Positions 45,144 through 58,600 of a stretch of DNA of 64,000 bases are shown in pieces; the first letter of the stretch is position 1, and every line of letters begins with the position of its first letter. The notes below the pieces were generated by a model, which made no database searches, was not told the origin of the DNA, and saw only the letters and a program-made list of their open reading frames with translations. Both the position numbers and the translations under genes were made by a program. The DNA comes from Tachypleus tridentatus (taxonomy: Eukaryota > Arthropoda > Merostomata > Xiphosura > Limulidae): positions 145,444,127 to 145,508,126 of the forward strand of contig NC_134833.1 in assembly GCF_004210375.1 (NCBI RefSeq), in the 5' to 3' direction.

Positions 45144-46000
45144 CAGTGATGGAATTCAAATATTTTAACAACCGGTTATATGTCGCGTTACACAGCACAG
45201 TTTTGTGTGATTAAAATAACAACAAAAATATCTTACTCAAATAATTTATTCAACATGCTTTAAATATTTCCAAATTGCCACTTGATTATCATGAAAATTT
45301 CTATTCCTTCCACGCTTGAACCCGTTGTCATCAGCTGTGTGTATTTTCATAGCCAGATGTGAACTGGAAAAGTGGGATTCTGTGAAACTGGGAGGCCAAT
45401 CAAATCAATTGTCATCAGGTTTGCCACATTTTCAACTGTATGGCGACTTCGTTCTTCTGAATATATAATATTTATTATTGAAAACCCTTTTTCTCCTTCT
45501 GCGGAACTAAGAATATAACTATTGATAATATTTTAGCCTTTTGTATAGTTCTTGAAATCTCATGATTATGATGATTTCGAAGGACATTTTTCACACAGTC
45601 ACAGAAATCATTAATGCTGATTTCGTGATGAAAGAACTTACTAAATTCATACAATTTGTCATATGCGTCTTCCCAACGCAACAACTTTATCAGTACTCCA
45701 AAAATCTGGTTCAAGTATGTTTACCAGTTCATGAATTTTATTGTCATTTTCTTGTGCATTATTTGTTAATTTTTAGCGATCATAATTCATAATATTTCTC
45801 ATCGCCATTCGAGTTTGATCATACATAGATGGTATCACCATAAATACAGAGTGTATTTTCAACGTGTGTGTTTTGTTGCATAGACAGCCACACTAGGTTT
45901 TTCGTGTGTACAAACCCATGATTATAGGTTTCTAGTGCCTTATACTTACTTCTGTTCGAATGTGAATTATGTAGATTCAGATAATAAATATTCATTTTGC
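45144..46000 (-). mobile_element. hAT DNA transposon remnant, KIAA1586-like (unit R)
   Basis: Mirror of the 14670-15528 remnant. It starts CAGTGATGGAATTCAAATAT with AACCGGTT nearby. The coding remnant reads on the minus strand (MNQIFGVLIKLLRWEDAYD), and the AEAEKGF region is broken by a further frame change near 45490-45540. Confidence 0.65.
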
Positions 46001-46863
46001 TGAAGTTACAATTCCAATGGTGATCTGCAAGCTACTTAACTTTTTAATGAAATGTAATAATGGCAGATGTACATGTTGATGTATAGGAGACAGTAAACTA
46101 CATTTCCAATGATTAACATCATGATGACAGATTCGACACCAACCAGCATTCATGACAGTCAGATGAATTTTAAAGCTATAAACTTAAGCTACATGCTAAT
46201 AACTTAAGTATTTGTTCTATTAAAAACAGATGACAAAAAGAGAGTTATTTGTGAGTGGTTGACAAAGAGAAGAAATTCCTCCAGGTTTCATAAAACTTCC
46301 ATTGGTTCATTAAAGGCATAAATGTAATAAAGACTCGATAGATCTATTTTAGAAAAAATTTTGCACCAAATATTTATAATTTTATGAAACAGGTTTCGTA
46401 TAGTTTTTATAAAAAAATTCATTGGAATTACAACCATCTGTATAAAATGTAATAGTGTTATATTCTATAATATTTTCCTACTTCATTTATAAAATTATTT
46501 CTAGAATTGTCGAGATTTGTTTGAAAACTCTATAATACATATTGGTAATGAAAGTATCAAAGAGTTTTGAACAATATTAATCTTGACTATATCACTTTCG
46601 CGCGAAATTATTTTTTCAAACTTTCTTAATTAAAACGTGTAAATTCTTTAGATCTTGAGTTTTGAAGAGTAAAACTCATTGTTTGGTATTATTTGTGTTG
46701 AATTTCTCAACCCTGATTTTTACTTTTAAATTGTATTTTAAAACGTGGGTAATCACTGGAAGTTCAACCTGGTAAAACTGATGCCGCAGAACCTTTATGT
46801 AGCAATTTATTTTATTGGACATTTGGTGAAATTATTATTATCCTGTTTTCCATTTTGGGAGGG

Positions 46864-47084
46864 GCCGGCATAGCCAGGAAGATAAGGCACTCGACTCGCC
46901 CTTTCAGCCGTGGGGGCGTTATAATGTGAAGGTCAAAACCACTGTACGTTGGTAAAAGAGTAGCCCAAGAGTTGGTGATGGGTTGTGATGACTACTTGCC
47001 TTCCCTCTACTCTTACACTGCCAAATTAGTGATGGCTAACGCAGATAACCCTCAAGTAGCTTTGCGCGAAATTCCAAACAAACC
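46864..47084 (+). mobile_element. tRNA-derived SINE, shortened head (unit R)
   Basis: Mirror copy of the SINE with the B-box deletion in unit L, with the same CGACTCGCCCTTTCAGCC join, a body and an AAATTCCAAACAAACC tail. Confidence 0.87.
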
Positions 47085-47734
47085 AAAATCTTCTGGGGCG
47101 ATTGGGGAGATGGTATTTGTGAAAGTAACATTTTTACTTATAGTATGATTGCATCTTATTAAATAATCAAATGTTGATTTTTTGTTACATGTTTGCATCC
47201 TTGTTTGGTCACATTTGGACTTTATTAAGTGTTTTGTTACCTTCATATATATTTTTATCAATCAAAGTTACTATTTTGTAACGTTTTACTTTATATTTGC
47301 TATCAAAATTCTGCATTTCGTTACACACTTCTACACTATACCTAAAACGTTAACCTTCTATTTCGTAATTTAGATTTTTTTCAATGTAAAGTTTCTTGAT
47401 TAAACTTTCTTATATACTTTGAGAATCAGTAATTGACTATTTTCCTTATTTGAATAGTTTGCAATAAAAGTTTCTATAATTGTATGTATCGTTCTAGAAC
47501 AAACAGTCACACCTTTCGAAAGAAAAAACAAAAACAAAAAACACGATGTCTTTTTCTGTTGAGAATTTTAAAATTCACAGTTGAAGTCTAATCAACTGCT
47601 GGGATTATTTGGACACCAACACTTAATTTTCAGTTATCTGTTTGCAAATGTTGTTGCACAAAGGAATGGCTAATATTCCATTATCAACAAACTCAAGCGT
47701 TATCTAATGCAAAATGAATAATGTAAATTCATGT

Positions 47735-48295
47735 TTGATACCTGAGATATTGGTATGTTTAATGGGTTTACAATGAAAGTGACTGACATTACTGTATTTT
47801 CTATAATGTAAAAGTTGTCAAGTGATATATGAGTTGTTGGTATGTTTAATGGGTTTACAATGAAAGTGACTGACATAATCGTATTTTCTATAATGTAAAA
47901 GTTGTCAAGTAATACCTGAGATATTGGTATGTTTAATGGGTTTACAATGAAAGTGACTGACATTATTGTATTTTCTATAATGTAAAAGTTGTCAAGTGAT
48001 ATATGAGTTGTTGGTATGTTTAATGGGTTTACAATGAAAGTGACTGACATAATCGTATTTTCTATAATGTAAAAGTTGTCAAGTAATACCTGAGTTATTG
48101 GTATGTATAATGGGTTTATAATGAAAGTGACTCACATTATTGTATTTTCTATAATGTAAAAGTTGTCAAGTAATACATGAGATATTTGTATGTTTAATGG
48201 GTTTACAATTAAAGTGACTGACATTATTGTATTTTCTATAATGTTAAAGTTATCAAGTAATATATGAGTTGTTGGTATGTATAATGAGCGACATG
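47735..48295 (-). repeat. 87-bp tandem repeat, about 6.4 copies with dimeric order (unit R)
   Basis: Successive units begin at about 47752, 47839 and every 87 bases after. Units alternate between an ATATGAGTTGTTGG form and an ATACCTGAGATATTGG form over the first four or five units, giving a 174-base higher-order period. On the minus strand this reads as a 29-residue repeat (MSVTFIVNPLNIP), open only because 87 is divisible by three. Confidence 0.88.
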
Positions 48296-49040
48296 CAATG
48301 GAAAGAAAATCTGTTTATGGTAAACGACAGTAAAACTGGGTTGGTTTAAGTGAGGTTGGACATTTGTTTAAGATCTGTAAATTCTCTGTATCAGTCATCA
48401 CATCTGGTAAGATAAATGACATCAGTATAATAGCCACATTTGAAACAAAAGGAGTTTCTCAACAGAACTTAATTATAATTCATTAACTTTCTTGACACAA
48501 ACAGACGAAGATCTATTAATTCCAAACAACTGACTTATCAGAAACAGTACCGTCCAAAATTTCAAACTTAAGTATAGTCTCAAGCAATGTTCTATATAAT
48601 AAAACTATTTTTATATGTAATGATATTTGATATTAAAGAATAGAAGTATGAAACTCAGTGAAAGTTAAAACATAAAGTATAAAATATTATCAGATCTGGA
48701 AACAACTAAAAAGTAATAAGGAACATAGTGGATGATAAAATCAAATTTAGCTCTAAAAACGTTATCAGTTCATGTGATAAAACTTGTATTTATCATTCCA
48801 AGAGTATTAAAGAATTTCACATGAAAGTTGCTATGGACTGGTTTGAGGAACATTGTAACATCTACTGAACTGGTGATGATTACCCTTTAAAGTATTATAA
48901 GCCGGTGGAATATTTACAATATTCCATGTGAAAGTTACTCTGGACATGATATCAGTACTATCACATAGAAACTGTCGGATTTGGTTTAGAAAATTCTTTA
49001 CGGATTTGAGTATTGATATAATTAAACAACTTGACAAATA

Positions 49041-49238
49041 AATGTTTGTTTGTTTTTTGTTTTTTTGAATTTCGCACAATACTACTCCAGGGCTATCTGT
49101 TCTAGCCGTCCCTAATTTAGCAGTGCAAGACTAGAGGGAAGGCAGCTAGTCATCACCACCCACCGCCAACTCTTGAACTACTCTTTTACCAACGAAAAGT
49201 GGGATTGACCGCACATTATAACACCCCCATTATTCTTT
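49041..49238 (-). mobile_element. tRNA-derived SINE with long flanking duplication (unit R)
   Basis: Mirror of the 11671-11853 element. The same long direct duplication (TTAAACAACTTGACAAATAA) brackets it at 49019-49041 and 49288-49308. Confidence 0.85.
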
Positions 49239-50045
49239 AAGGATTTGATTATGATACCACTTTTAAAAATCATATTTGAGACATAATTAAACAACTTGAC
49301 AAATAAATAAATAGATTTGAGTATTTTGTCAGAGGTATATTAGAATATTACCAACCATCCATGACACGCTTACAACTTAGCGAAAAATAAAGCATGCATA
49401 ACCCTATCTAACATGCTTGTCTAGTAAATTGCTTATGTCAGCTGACATGGAAATTTTTAACCCAGTTTTGATGGTTAGTTTGACTGGTTTTATCATCCAC
49501 TGTATTTATAAGAAAACTGGTTTTTAATCTCAATCTTCTGTAACAGTTATTCTTATGCATATTAATTTCTTCAAGTTGACTACTGACTTTTACTCAGCCA
49601 TCAAAAAATGTTCAACATTTAATGTTATTCATATGTTTCATGCTGGATCATGTTTCAAACTCTCATCTACTGACGAGATAAATTAATTTGGTAGTCTGAT
49701 TGGACCCTGTTTAAATGGAATATCATCTGAACAATCGGACGTCTCTTACTTTGAGTGATTTAACTTGTTTTGTAGAGATAAATTTTACTGTATTTACTTG
49801 TTACAGATTCTACACCCAGTAAAACATAAAAAATTCTTAAAACATAAAATATTTTTTATTTTCTTTGTTAGGAGAAATTAATTTAATTGTATGGTTTGAT
49901 TATAATATTTATTGTATTAAAACAAGTCTCTGTTTATGTCCTTTTTTCATCAAACAAATCTTAAGACACAAAAATGCTAAGCTAAACGTTTTTCTTGCAA
50001 TCAAAAATCCACGTTTTCTACTGGAAATATTTATTTATTACTGAC

Positions 50046-50300
50046 GCCTGACACGACCTAGTGATTAAGGAGCTTGTCTCGAAGTTTGCACTTCACTGGA
50101 TCGACACCCATCGTCATACATGTTTACCACTTCTACTGTGAAGGCGCTATATAATGTGACGGCCAATCCCTTTTGCTGTGGAATAAGAGCAATCCAAGAA
50201 CTGACGGTTGGTGATTGTTGACTGGTTGTCTTCCCTTTAGTCTATCTCTTCATAAATAGAATACAGGAGACAGCTTTGTAAGAAATTCAGAAATCAATCA
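50046..50300 (+). mobile_element. tRNA-derived SINE, full length, variant head (unit R)
   Basis: Mirror of the variant-head SINE of unit L with head GCCTGACACGACCTAGTGAT, GGATCGACACCC as B-box-like sequence, a complete body and an AATTCAGAAATCAATCA tail. Confidence 0.82.
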
Positions 50301-50509
50301 GCCTGTTAATAACACATGATGTACTTATGGTAAAAAATTTAAAATTTTCTGGTTGTACTTTGCTTGGTATGGTAAATTTACAGCAAAGAAATAACAAATG
50401 TTAAAAATGATTCAGAGGTAAAAGATGATTTCGCAATCAATAAGGATGTGTTTAATATTATTTATAACGTAACCACTTCGAAATTAATAAAACTATAAGA
50501 GTAACCCTA

Positions 50510-50815
50510 ACCACTGTTTAGTGTTTAAATTAGAATCAAGGTGACTAATGTGAGACTATTATGAGCATCAGTGTAACTAAGGATGATTATATTATGTTAG
50601 TATAACCGGCGTGAGACAATTTGGGTGTTAAAATGACTGTTGAGAAACTATTACAGGTGTCATTGTGACTGGTGTGACTATTTGTACGGGTATCAATGGC
50701 TGATGCGAGACCGTTATGAGACTGTTACAGATGTCACTGTGACTGGCTTGAATCTAGAAATAGGTGTCAGAGTAACGTGTACGAGACCGTTATAAAAGTT
50801 ATGCACATGACGTCA
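50510..50815 (-). repeat. Degenerate ~32-bp tandem repeat (unit R)
   Basis: Reversed copy of the array of unit L, including the unit missing from M. TGACGTCA is kept at 50808-50815 while the overlapping E-box has become CACATG. Confidence 0.62.
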
Positions 50816-50999
50816 TGCACCTGACAAGCTTTGTATTTTTCACCATAGTGGACGTAATAACAAATTAGTGAAATAACGATGACCATATTTTCAATTAAAT
50901 ACTTACAACTAAATCGTGTCAATAATACCAATTGGTTGTGATGATGTTGGTTTACAAAAACAGAGCTGACGTAGTAATTAACGTAGTTACAAACAAGTT

Positions 51000-51168
51000 C
51001 GTTATAAAGTGACGGTCAATCTCACTATTCGTTAGTAAAAGAGTAGCCTAAGTTGGCGATGGGTGGTGATGACTAGCTGCTTTCCCTCTAGTTCTACACT
51101 GCTAAATTAGGGACGGTTAGCACAGATAGCCCTCGAGTAGTTTTGAGTGAAATTCAAAAAAAACAAAC
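51000..51168 (+). mobile_element. tRNA-derived SINE, head missing (unit R)
   Basis: Mirror of the 5'-truncated SINE of unit L. The body reads GGGTGGTGATGACTAGCTGC and AATTAGGGACGGTTAGC, with an A-rich/CAAAC tail. Confidence 0.88.
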
Positions 51169-51610
51169 AAACCATCCCACCACACAGTTAAGATTATATG
51201 TATAGGCTAGTATGTAAAATATAGCTTTGATACACAAACTTTTGTTAATGTGTGAACTACTGGCAATTTAATAACTGTATTGGACCTAATATTTTTATAC
51301 CATTTTATTGTGAAACAGGATGAGTAGTTTACTAATATTAAAATATAACTTTTGTTATAAAGTTTTCAGTTATTTTAACAAATTAATTACACATACATCA
51401 TCAACACATTATCTCAGAAACTGTAAGTATATTTAGTAGCCTCTGTGTGGTACTTGTTTCATGATAAATGTGAATATTTGTTTGGAATCATACATTAAAG
51501 ACTTTACTAGTATATGATCAATAAAATATAAATGTACATGTAGCGTAACGTTAAAATATAAGCGTTGTGTTAGGTATGCATTTACACTAAATTCCAGGTC
51601 TAACCTCCTG

Positions 51611-51863
51611 GCATAGCCTGGTATTCGAATTGTAATCTAAGTATTACGGGTTCGAATTCTCGTCACACCAAACATGCTCGCCCCTTTCTGCTGTGGAGAT
51701 GTTATAAGGTGTGGTTAATCCTAGTACACGTTGGTAAATTAATATCCAAAAATTTGTCGGTGGGTGGTGATGACTATCTGATGTTAAACTATTAAATTAG
51801 GGACGGCTTGCATGTAAAACCCTGATGTAGATTTTGGCGAAATTAAAAAGAAAAATCAGCAAA
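51611..51863 (+). mobile_element. tRNA-derived SINE, full length, old (unit R)
   Basis: Mirror of 9028-9294. Head CATAGCCTGGTATTCGAATT, B-box-like GGGTTCGAATTCTCG, body GGTGGGTGGTGATGACTATC, tail GGCGAAATTAAAAAG. Confidence 0.86.
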
Positions 51864-51995
51864 CAATCTAGACCTAATAATAATACATTTGGTAAATGTT
51901 ATAGGAAAACCAAATAAACAGGTCGATTCTTTCCAAGTTATAAAATAATAGAAATCGTTTACGCACATGAAATACTGCTAAGTAAGATGTTTTGT

Positions 51996-52143
51996 TTATG
52001 AATTTCGGCCAATCTACACAAGGTATATAGACGATAACCGTCTCTAATATAGCAATGTAAAACTAGAGGAAAGGCAGCTATTCATAACCACCCACTTCCA
52101 ACTCTCAGATTGGTAGTCGAATGTTCTGCTCTGGCCATGCCGT
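51996..52143 (-). mobile_element. tRNA-derived SINE, internally deleted (unit R)
   Basis: Mirror of 8751-8903, with the same internal loss between head and body (CAACTCTCAGATTGGTAG). The deletion therefore predates the duplication. Confidence 0.8.
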
Positions 52144-52149
52144 TCTAAT

Positions 52150-53030
52150 ATAGTGTTAATGAATGTATACCAGTGATATAGTGTTGTTGAAATTGTAAAG
52201 TAACAAATAGCAACGATACATCTGAAAGTAATATCTGTTATGTAAAACAACAAGTGATAATTATTAACCGGAAGTCAGTGTAACAGTTGATATACAAACA
52301 AGTTTAATTTATGTATGTTACATTGTATATATAGTGTGTATTAGTTCCAAACAAAAGGCTGTTGTAGGTTGATTGTTTATTTATGAAAACTTAACACTTT
52401 CATACACCTTAAATATTTGTTCCGATAGATACCTCTTCTCATATGATGGCTTTATCGTTCAGTAATGCTTTACATGAGCAAAAATGTTTTTTCTCGCCAC
52501 TAGTCTTGAAAATCGCACCTACCTCATGTTTCAAGAAGGCTTTGTCAACAGAAGCGAGACTTAATCTTATGTCGCAACTGATTTTCATGTGGGAAAACGC
52601 TCATGAACAAGGAAAAGACTTCGCCCATCTTGAAAGTATGAATCACTAAACTGGGTGTTAAAAAGAGGATAACATCCTTATTTGTAAATATGATGGTTGG
52701 TCCACCTCTCCATTTTAGTGTGTGATATCCTAACCAAAACAGGACATCCAGAGTTGTCTCTCTCCTTGCCGTACCAGATCTCCCAGGATAAACCTGATAG
52801 AGAAGACATGACGGAGGTTTCTTAACTAATATTATTTGGTTTGTTCAATACCTTTCTAAAGCCAGTTCTTTAACTAAGTAACCAACAGCTTTTTGCAGGT
52901 TGGACAGTACTCACCAGTTATTACGTTCTCTAGTATATCACAAATGAACAAGTATGTATGTAGGAAAGAACCTACATGTGCAGTTAATCCAAAATCCACG
53001 ATTAAAACCAGAGGGTGAAATAGTGGGATG
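52150..53030. other. Gene-free stretch with one unrecognised open frame (unit R)
   Basis: Contains a 68-codon open frame at 52443-52649 on the plus strand (FKKALSTEARLNLMSQLIFM, WENAHEQGKDFAHLE). I cannot place it. It precedes the LINE remnant in the same orientation, so it may be LINE-derived. No splice or promoter signal is evident. Confidence 0.35.
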
Positions 53031-53039
53031 ATACATTTG

Positions 53040-54245
53040 AACCTGAGACTGATGAATGAGTGATATTTAAAGAGGAAGTAGTAAGGAAGGTATTCTTATC
53101 TCTCATTCTTATCCAGATACTACTAGAGATCCTGGAAGGTAGCTGTTATTAACATAGTACCTATAAAAGATAACGATCTCACTAACTCCGGTATTTATAC
53201 AGGGATCAGTCAACTCAACACCCCAAATAAACTCTTGGGAAAAGCAATAATCAACTGAATTAACGGCAATCTGGAATCCATTAACAAAATAACTAACAAC
53301 CAAAATGCTGGAGAGAAAACAGGCAAACAAAAGACTATCTTGTTAAACTTACTGAATCTGTTTACGGCGGCTTCAAACGCAAACAATCCACGGCAGCCAC
53401 ACTCTCTACGACAGGTTTCATTCTGGTACAACGGTTACAGGTTTGAAAGACACACCATAGATTTACAGATGGATGTCTAGTTTTATCACGAACAGTAGAG
53501 CTAAGGTCAAAATTTACGAATCAAGTTCCACCCTATTTATTCAACTGACCCAAGGTTCAGTACTCAGTCCAGTCCTGTACAACATTTATCTCAATGATAT
53601 ACCAATCTTCCACTCAACTACACGTTAAAATCACAGTATGTTGACGATAGAGCCAGATGGAGCACATACAGTGACCCACACACTGCTGAGGCTATATTCC
53701 AAACGACACTCAACACTATATCACTATAGTGTGACAAGTGGCGTGTCGCCTCTAGTTAACATGTCCAGCTACTCATTCTCAAGGGTACAGAAACTTCAGA
53801 ACAAAGTTACTAAAACTGTATAGAGACTACCTAATTACACACCATCAATATATCTGGGAATTATTAAATGAACTACGTCCTCTGCAGAACTGGTTCATTA
53901 AACTTGCCTTATTATAAAAGTACTTACACTCGCAATACACAAACTCGCCAAATAACATCTATAACTAGAACCTCAGCCACCTGGGCCAAAGATATCTCCC
54001 CTTCCAAAATGACAAACAGCCTCACCTAATAGAACGTAACCTTACTTCCATTATTATGTATTAATTAAACATTATCATGTTTTCATCTCTGGCCACTGGG
54101 CAGGTAAAATATTCGGCGCCTACACAGAGAAAATTGTTTTTACCGGGCACTCTTGTTTCCCCCACAACAAATTAATTGGATTGACAGATCCCAGATACTG
54201 TGACCCTGAAAGGACCTCTTCATATATTTCTTTTCACTGTATTTT
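53040..54245 (+). mobile_element. LINE remnant, Jockey-type reverse transcriptase (unit R)
   Basis: Mirror copy reading on the plus strand. It shows INTVPIKD-like and ISQLNTPNKLLGKAIIN sequence (53150-53250), KLTESVYGGFKRKQSTAA (about 53350), LTQGSVLSPVLYNIYLNDIP (about 53545-53610), a YVDD-like site (about 53637), and SFSRVQKLQNKVTKTV ending at a stop at 53823. Further LINE C-terminal sequence with stops runs to about 54245 (DPRYCDPERTS). An AT-rich tail with a duplicated 67-base segment follows at 54340-54460. The element is dead in this unit too, and absent from M through a deletion. Confidence 0.75.
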
Positions 54246-54959
54246 TCATTATTATTAATCACACATATATATTTCATTTTATTGTTATTATCTTACTTCT
54301 TTAATTTAAATTATATTTTCCCCTCATTCTCACACTTTATTATTATTATTACTATATTTCTTTCTTTCTTGTTAACTCTTAACTTAACTTTATTATTATT
54401 ATTATTACTATATTTCTTTCTTTCTTGTTAACACTTAACTTAACTTTACTATTATTACCTCTTCTCTCCCTATTTATAAATTACGTACATCATAGGACTC
54501 ACTTCAGCCTACATATCCCTGCTCAAACTACGATTTCATCGGTCGAGTCAGCTCACCACGTTTTCGTTTTTCAGACACCTCGAGCACAGCGTTTCACGAC
54601 GTGCATTGATAATATTTCACATGGGAAGTGCTGAACGGTCGAAAGTTGAACTAATTTCACATCGACAACGCCACTCCTCATACTACGCGCGGGGCTAAAA
54701 AGCGCCCCTAATTGTATCGCAAGCCCCTTCAAACAGCCTTATGAGATTTTCAACCGACACGACCCATAAGAATGATTGTATTGAACAGAAGGTGTTTACC
54801 GAAGAAGGTAAAGGACTGGAAATAAAGTTTAAGAGGGCGATAAAGGTGTTATAAGAAAAACAAATGCTGCTGAGAAATGAGTTTCGAATAAAATAGGCAA
54901 ACAAAGAAATAACTTCCTATCTAGGCTGAAGGATGTGGTACTGGAGACAAAAATGATAA

Positions 54960-55450
54960 CAAATTAAGTTTTACTTTGTTTGTAAATCCATTAAGTAACA
55001 AACTAAATTAACAATTACAAAATAAACACACAAATATTAGAATAGTTTTGTAAGCGTGGTCTAGGACACCTGTTAACATCGATCAAGCACCTTTGAGCTA
55101 TATATGACCTGTCAAGCAAAGTCTCGAAAGCACAAGAAATGCATTCTTGATGCTTAGTCATACAGTTAAGTGCTACAAGTCAAAATTACGGTCTATCTCG
55201 AGAGCAGTTCAGGGTGTAAGTTCGGCCTTTATCCTTGGTATAGGTTATCTAAAGTGGGTGGAACACCTTGTTGTTTAAGACTCCTCCATACACGGCACTG
55301 CAGACAGCAGTTTTCCCTTATTTGTGTACAAAAATAACTATGTTTTTTTTTAGCATTTCTTCAATAACTTTCCGTATTAGTTTCTGTATTAAATTAACTT
55401 ATCCACTAAATATTAAAAGAGTGTCGATAAAAGATTAACAAAAGTGTACT
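54960..55450 (-). repeat. Unclassified direct repeat, second copy in unit R
   Basis: Reverse-complement counterpart of the second copy in unit L, preceding the 33-bp minisatellite. Landmarks GTGTCGATAAAAGAT and GCAGTTTTCCCTTATTTG are present. Confidence 0.7.
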
Positions 55451-55454
55451 GACT

Positions 55455-55650
55455 CTGAAGGTCCTGAGATGACTGTATCCATAGGCTGTGAAGATCCAGA
55501 GATGACTGTATTCATAGGCAGTGAAGATCCAGAGATGACTGTATCCATAGGCAGTGAAGATCCAGAGATGACTGAATTCATAGGCAGTGAAGATCCAGAG
55601 ATGACTGTGTCCATAGGCAGTGAAGATCCAGAGATGACTGTATCCATAGG
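55455..55650 (-). repeat. 33-bp minisatellite, six copies (unit R)
   Basis: Six reversed units ending immediately before the CAGGGG terminus of the hAT, the same number as in unit L but with different substitutions within units. Confidence 0.88.
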
Positions 55651-58600
55651 CAGGGGCGTAGATATGTTACACCAGATAGGAGGGATGATTTTTGCAACCA
55701 CTTACGTGGACTGTTCAATTTGCAAATTGGTAATCTCTGATTACGTGAACCTGAAAGCTGTAAACATGCAGTCACAGAGTAATCTTGTTGCCACAATACT
55801 TCAAACTAAACTAAACTAACGAAGCAGGGGTTAAGTTTAGAGAGAGAGAAATCCGAAAGAGAAATTTCCATGTAGGTTTATATAAGTGAGGTGTTGTGAA
55901 CAGTTTTTAAAATGTTAATAGAATAAAGACAAATGTGTCACAAATTAACTGCCACATGAATTTATTCCTGCACACTGCACAGTATAATATATGGCCATTA
56001 TACTTGACAAGGATACTAATAACTTTCATTGCATGAATTACCTTTTCAAATATTAATAAAATTAGTAATTACCCTTGATAAGTTTACATCTACTGAAAAA
56101 CTGTTCATGTTGTTTGATAAAAATAATTAAAATGTCTTTGCGCACTCTTGAAACTTACCCATCAATGCAATGTAGCACATGATTTTTCATACTTTTCATT
56201 GTAGTAAGAATAATTTAGTCCTCATGTTCCCAAACGTTGACCTCCTTTGTGATGATCTGTTTATGAATTTTTTCATAAGCTCTTCTATATTTTTCTTGTC
56301 GACCTCATTTTTTGAGTGTGACAAACTACCACATGGTTGAGCCGGAATTGAGACATAGTTGACCTTAACCACGTTTTCAACCGTCTTAATGAAGAAAAGC
56401 TGCGTTCACATTCGCAGCTGGATACTGGATATACAAGCAAAATTTTCATGAGAAGAAACACTTCACTAAACATCTGCTGGCTTGTTTCATGCATTTCACA
56501 GTAAGCATTCTTCTTACCTTTCAGAGATACTAGTTTTGTTGTTTCATTTAACATAAGCAACCGAAACTGGACAGAAGTTTATAACCGAGTTCTCAATCTT
56601 GCCACATGTGATCATGTTCTCAAGTGCCATAATATTACCTCAAGTCATTGTTTTCCGCATTGAATCTAGTGGTCAGATGTTCTATGACTGTTTTCACAAA
56701 TTCAAAATCTTGGCTTCTGTAGTAATCTCTAACTGTTGTAGAATGGTGTGCTGAGCCATCACCTGTGATCCTTCTAGGGGGTCTGCGAATGCGTGGTAGT
56801 TCAATAGGCACCAGATCTAGAAAAGTTACCTTTTTCTCAGCTTCATCAAATATATTGTTGACATTTTCCTCAACTGAGCCATCAACAATCCTAAAACTGT
56901 CTTTCCTTTCTCAAATCTGTCCAGCAGACCTCGTAATTTCACTGCTACATCTGATTTTTCATTTGCTAATTCAGACAAAGAATCAACAATGTCACTGTAG
57001 TGATCATTACCACATGTAATTGCAGATAGACGGCACAACCAGCGTGTTGGACAGAGTGGGCAGATGCATTTACCTGGACCATTGTGGCTGTCTGACGATA
57101 CAATATTTTCAAAGATTGTCTTGTATTTCCCTGACCTCTGAAGCAAGACACCAAGTTCATGTACCCACTGGATAGAATCTCGAACACATTAACAAGCTTC
57201 AACTGCATGTTGCATTGTTAAACTAGCCTTGTGTGCTCCGCAGTGAAAAAACAAAGCTAAAGTTTGCTTCTTTTTTATTTTTCCTGGCATCCACTCTACG
57301 CACCAATCATGTTAGTGGCTCCATCATAAGTTTGTGCCCTTAATCCTGATAGTGGTAAATTGAGTCTACTTTGTACATCAAGTGGAGTCGAGTATATTGT
57401 TTCACCAGTTGTATTGGAAACACTGAACAAACCTAGAAATATTTCATGGACGTCAAGGTTCTCATCTACGTATCGTACACATATTGCTTCCTGTTCGTCA
57501 CCCGTAACAGCTTGAGTGCCATCAACCATTAATGCAAAGATTTTACTTTGCTGCACTTTGTGTGCTATGTTCCTCAGTATTTGATGACTGAACATCTCCA
57601 TTATTTTATTCTGAGTTTGGGGTGATGTGAATGTGGTTTTCTTTGACAAGTAGGCCGTCAGCTCAGAATCTTCCAATTCCGGGAGCTTCATTACCTGCAG
57701 GAAGTTCCCCTCCGTATCAGTATGTCCACGTAATGCTAAACCTTAATGTAGTAAGAAACGTAAACTTCTGAATATTTTGGCTAGACTTTTTTTGCATTCT
57801 TCCTGCTGATTCTATTTTCCATCATGTAGCTGGACAGTCACTGGAGTTACATCAAGTTAACCTTCTGGAGATATAGCAGTTCTGTGCTGAGAGGAGGATT
57901 GATGTTCGTTGAATTTCTGTTTTGCCTTTATCCAGTTACAAAAGCCGGTGGATATGAAGGTATACTCGACTGGCCTCTACAATTATCTTGTAAAAAGGCC
58001 TCTATTTTCCGCCTTGGCACAATGAAAGCATATGACTTTTTTAATCTGATTGTCGAAGTGCAGCCATGGGAACTCAAATCACTTGCCCTGGAAGTTGATA
58101 TATTGAGATTTTGCTTTCTGTCGTTGTGTTAGTTGTGCGTCTAGATAATATATCTTTCCACACTGTATCTGTGGAGTGTTAGATTTTTCATTTCTGCACA
58201 AACTTGTTTCACAACTATCTGGTGGTTCATGATGTGCAATAGTTGCACAAGAATTTTCAGACTCGTCCTCTGATAAACATGGTATTTCCTCTGTATGGAA
58301 AGTTTCTATTCCTTTGCTTGAGGTTGTTGGATTATCTGCATCTGCACTGTCACTTGTAGTACCAGTAACTGACTTGTAGAACTGTCTAATATCGGAAAGT
58401 TTCAGACGCTTGCTTGTCATAATTGGAATCTGTTTCCCAAATGACTCAACAGGCTAAAATAAAGTCTTTATTGAAAAACTCTAACGTACAACGAACGAAG
58501 ATAGAATAGAATGGAATTAGGACTGAACTGTACAATGTATTTAAGTCGAACGCGCGAACCTCATAGTGACTACCGAGCCGACAGACCGCCTGGGCATCGC

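Noticed and set aside
47700-48050. 116-codon frame with a 29-residue repeat
   Set aside because: It comes from the 87-bp tandem array, whose length is a multiple of three, and unit L has no equivalent frame.
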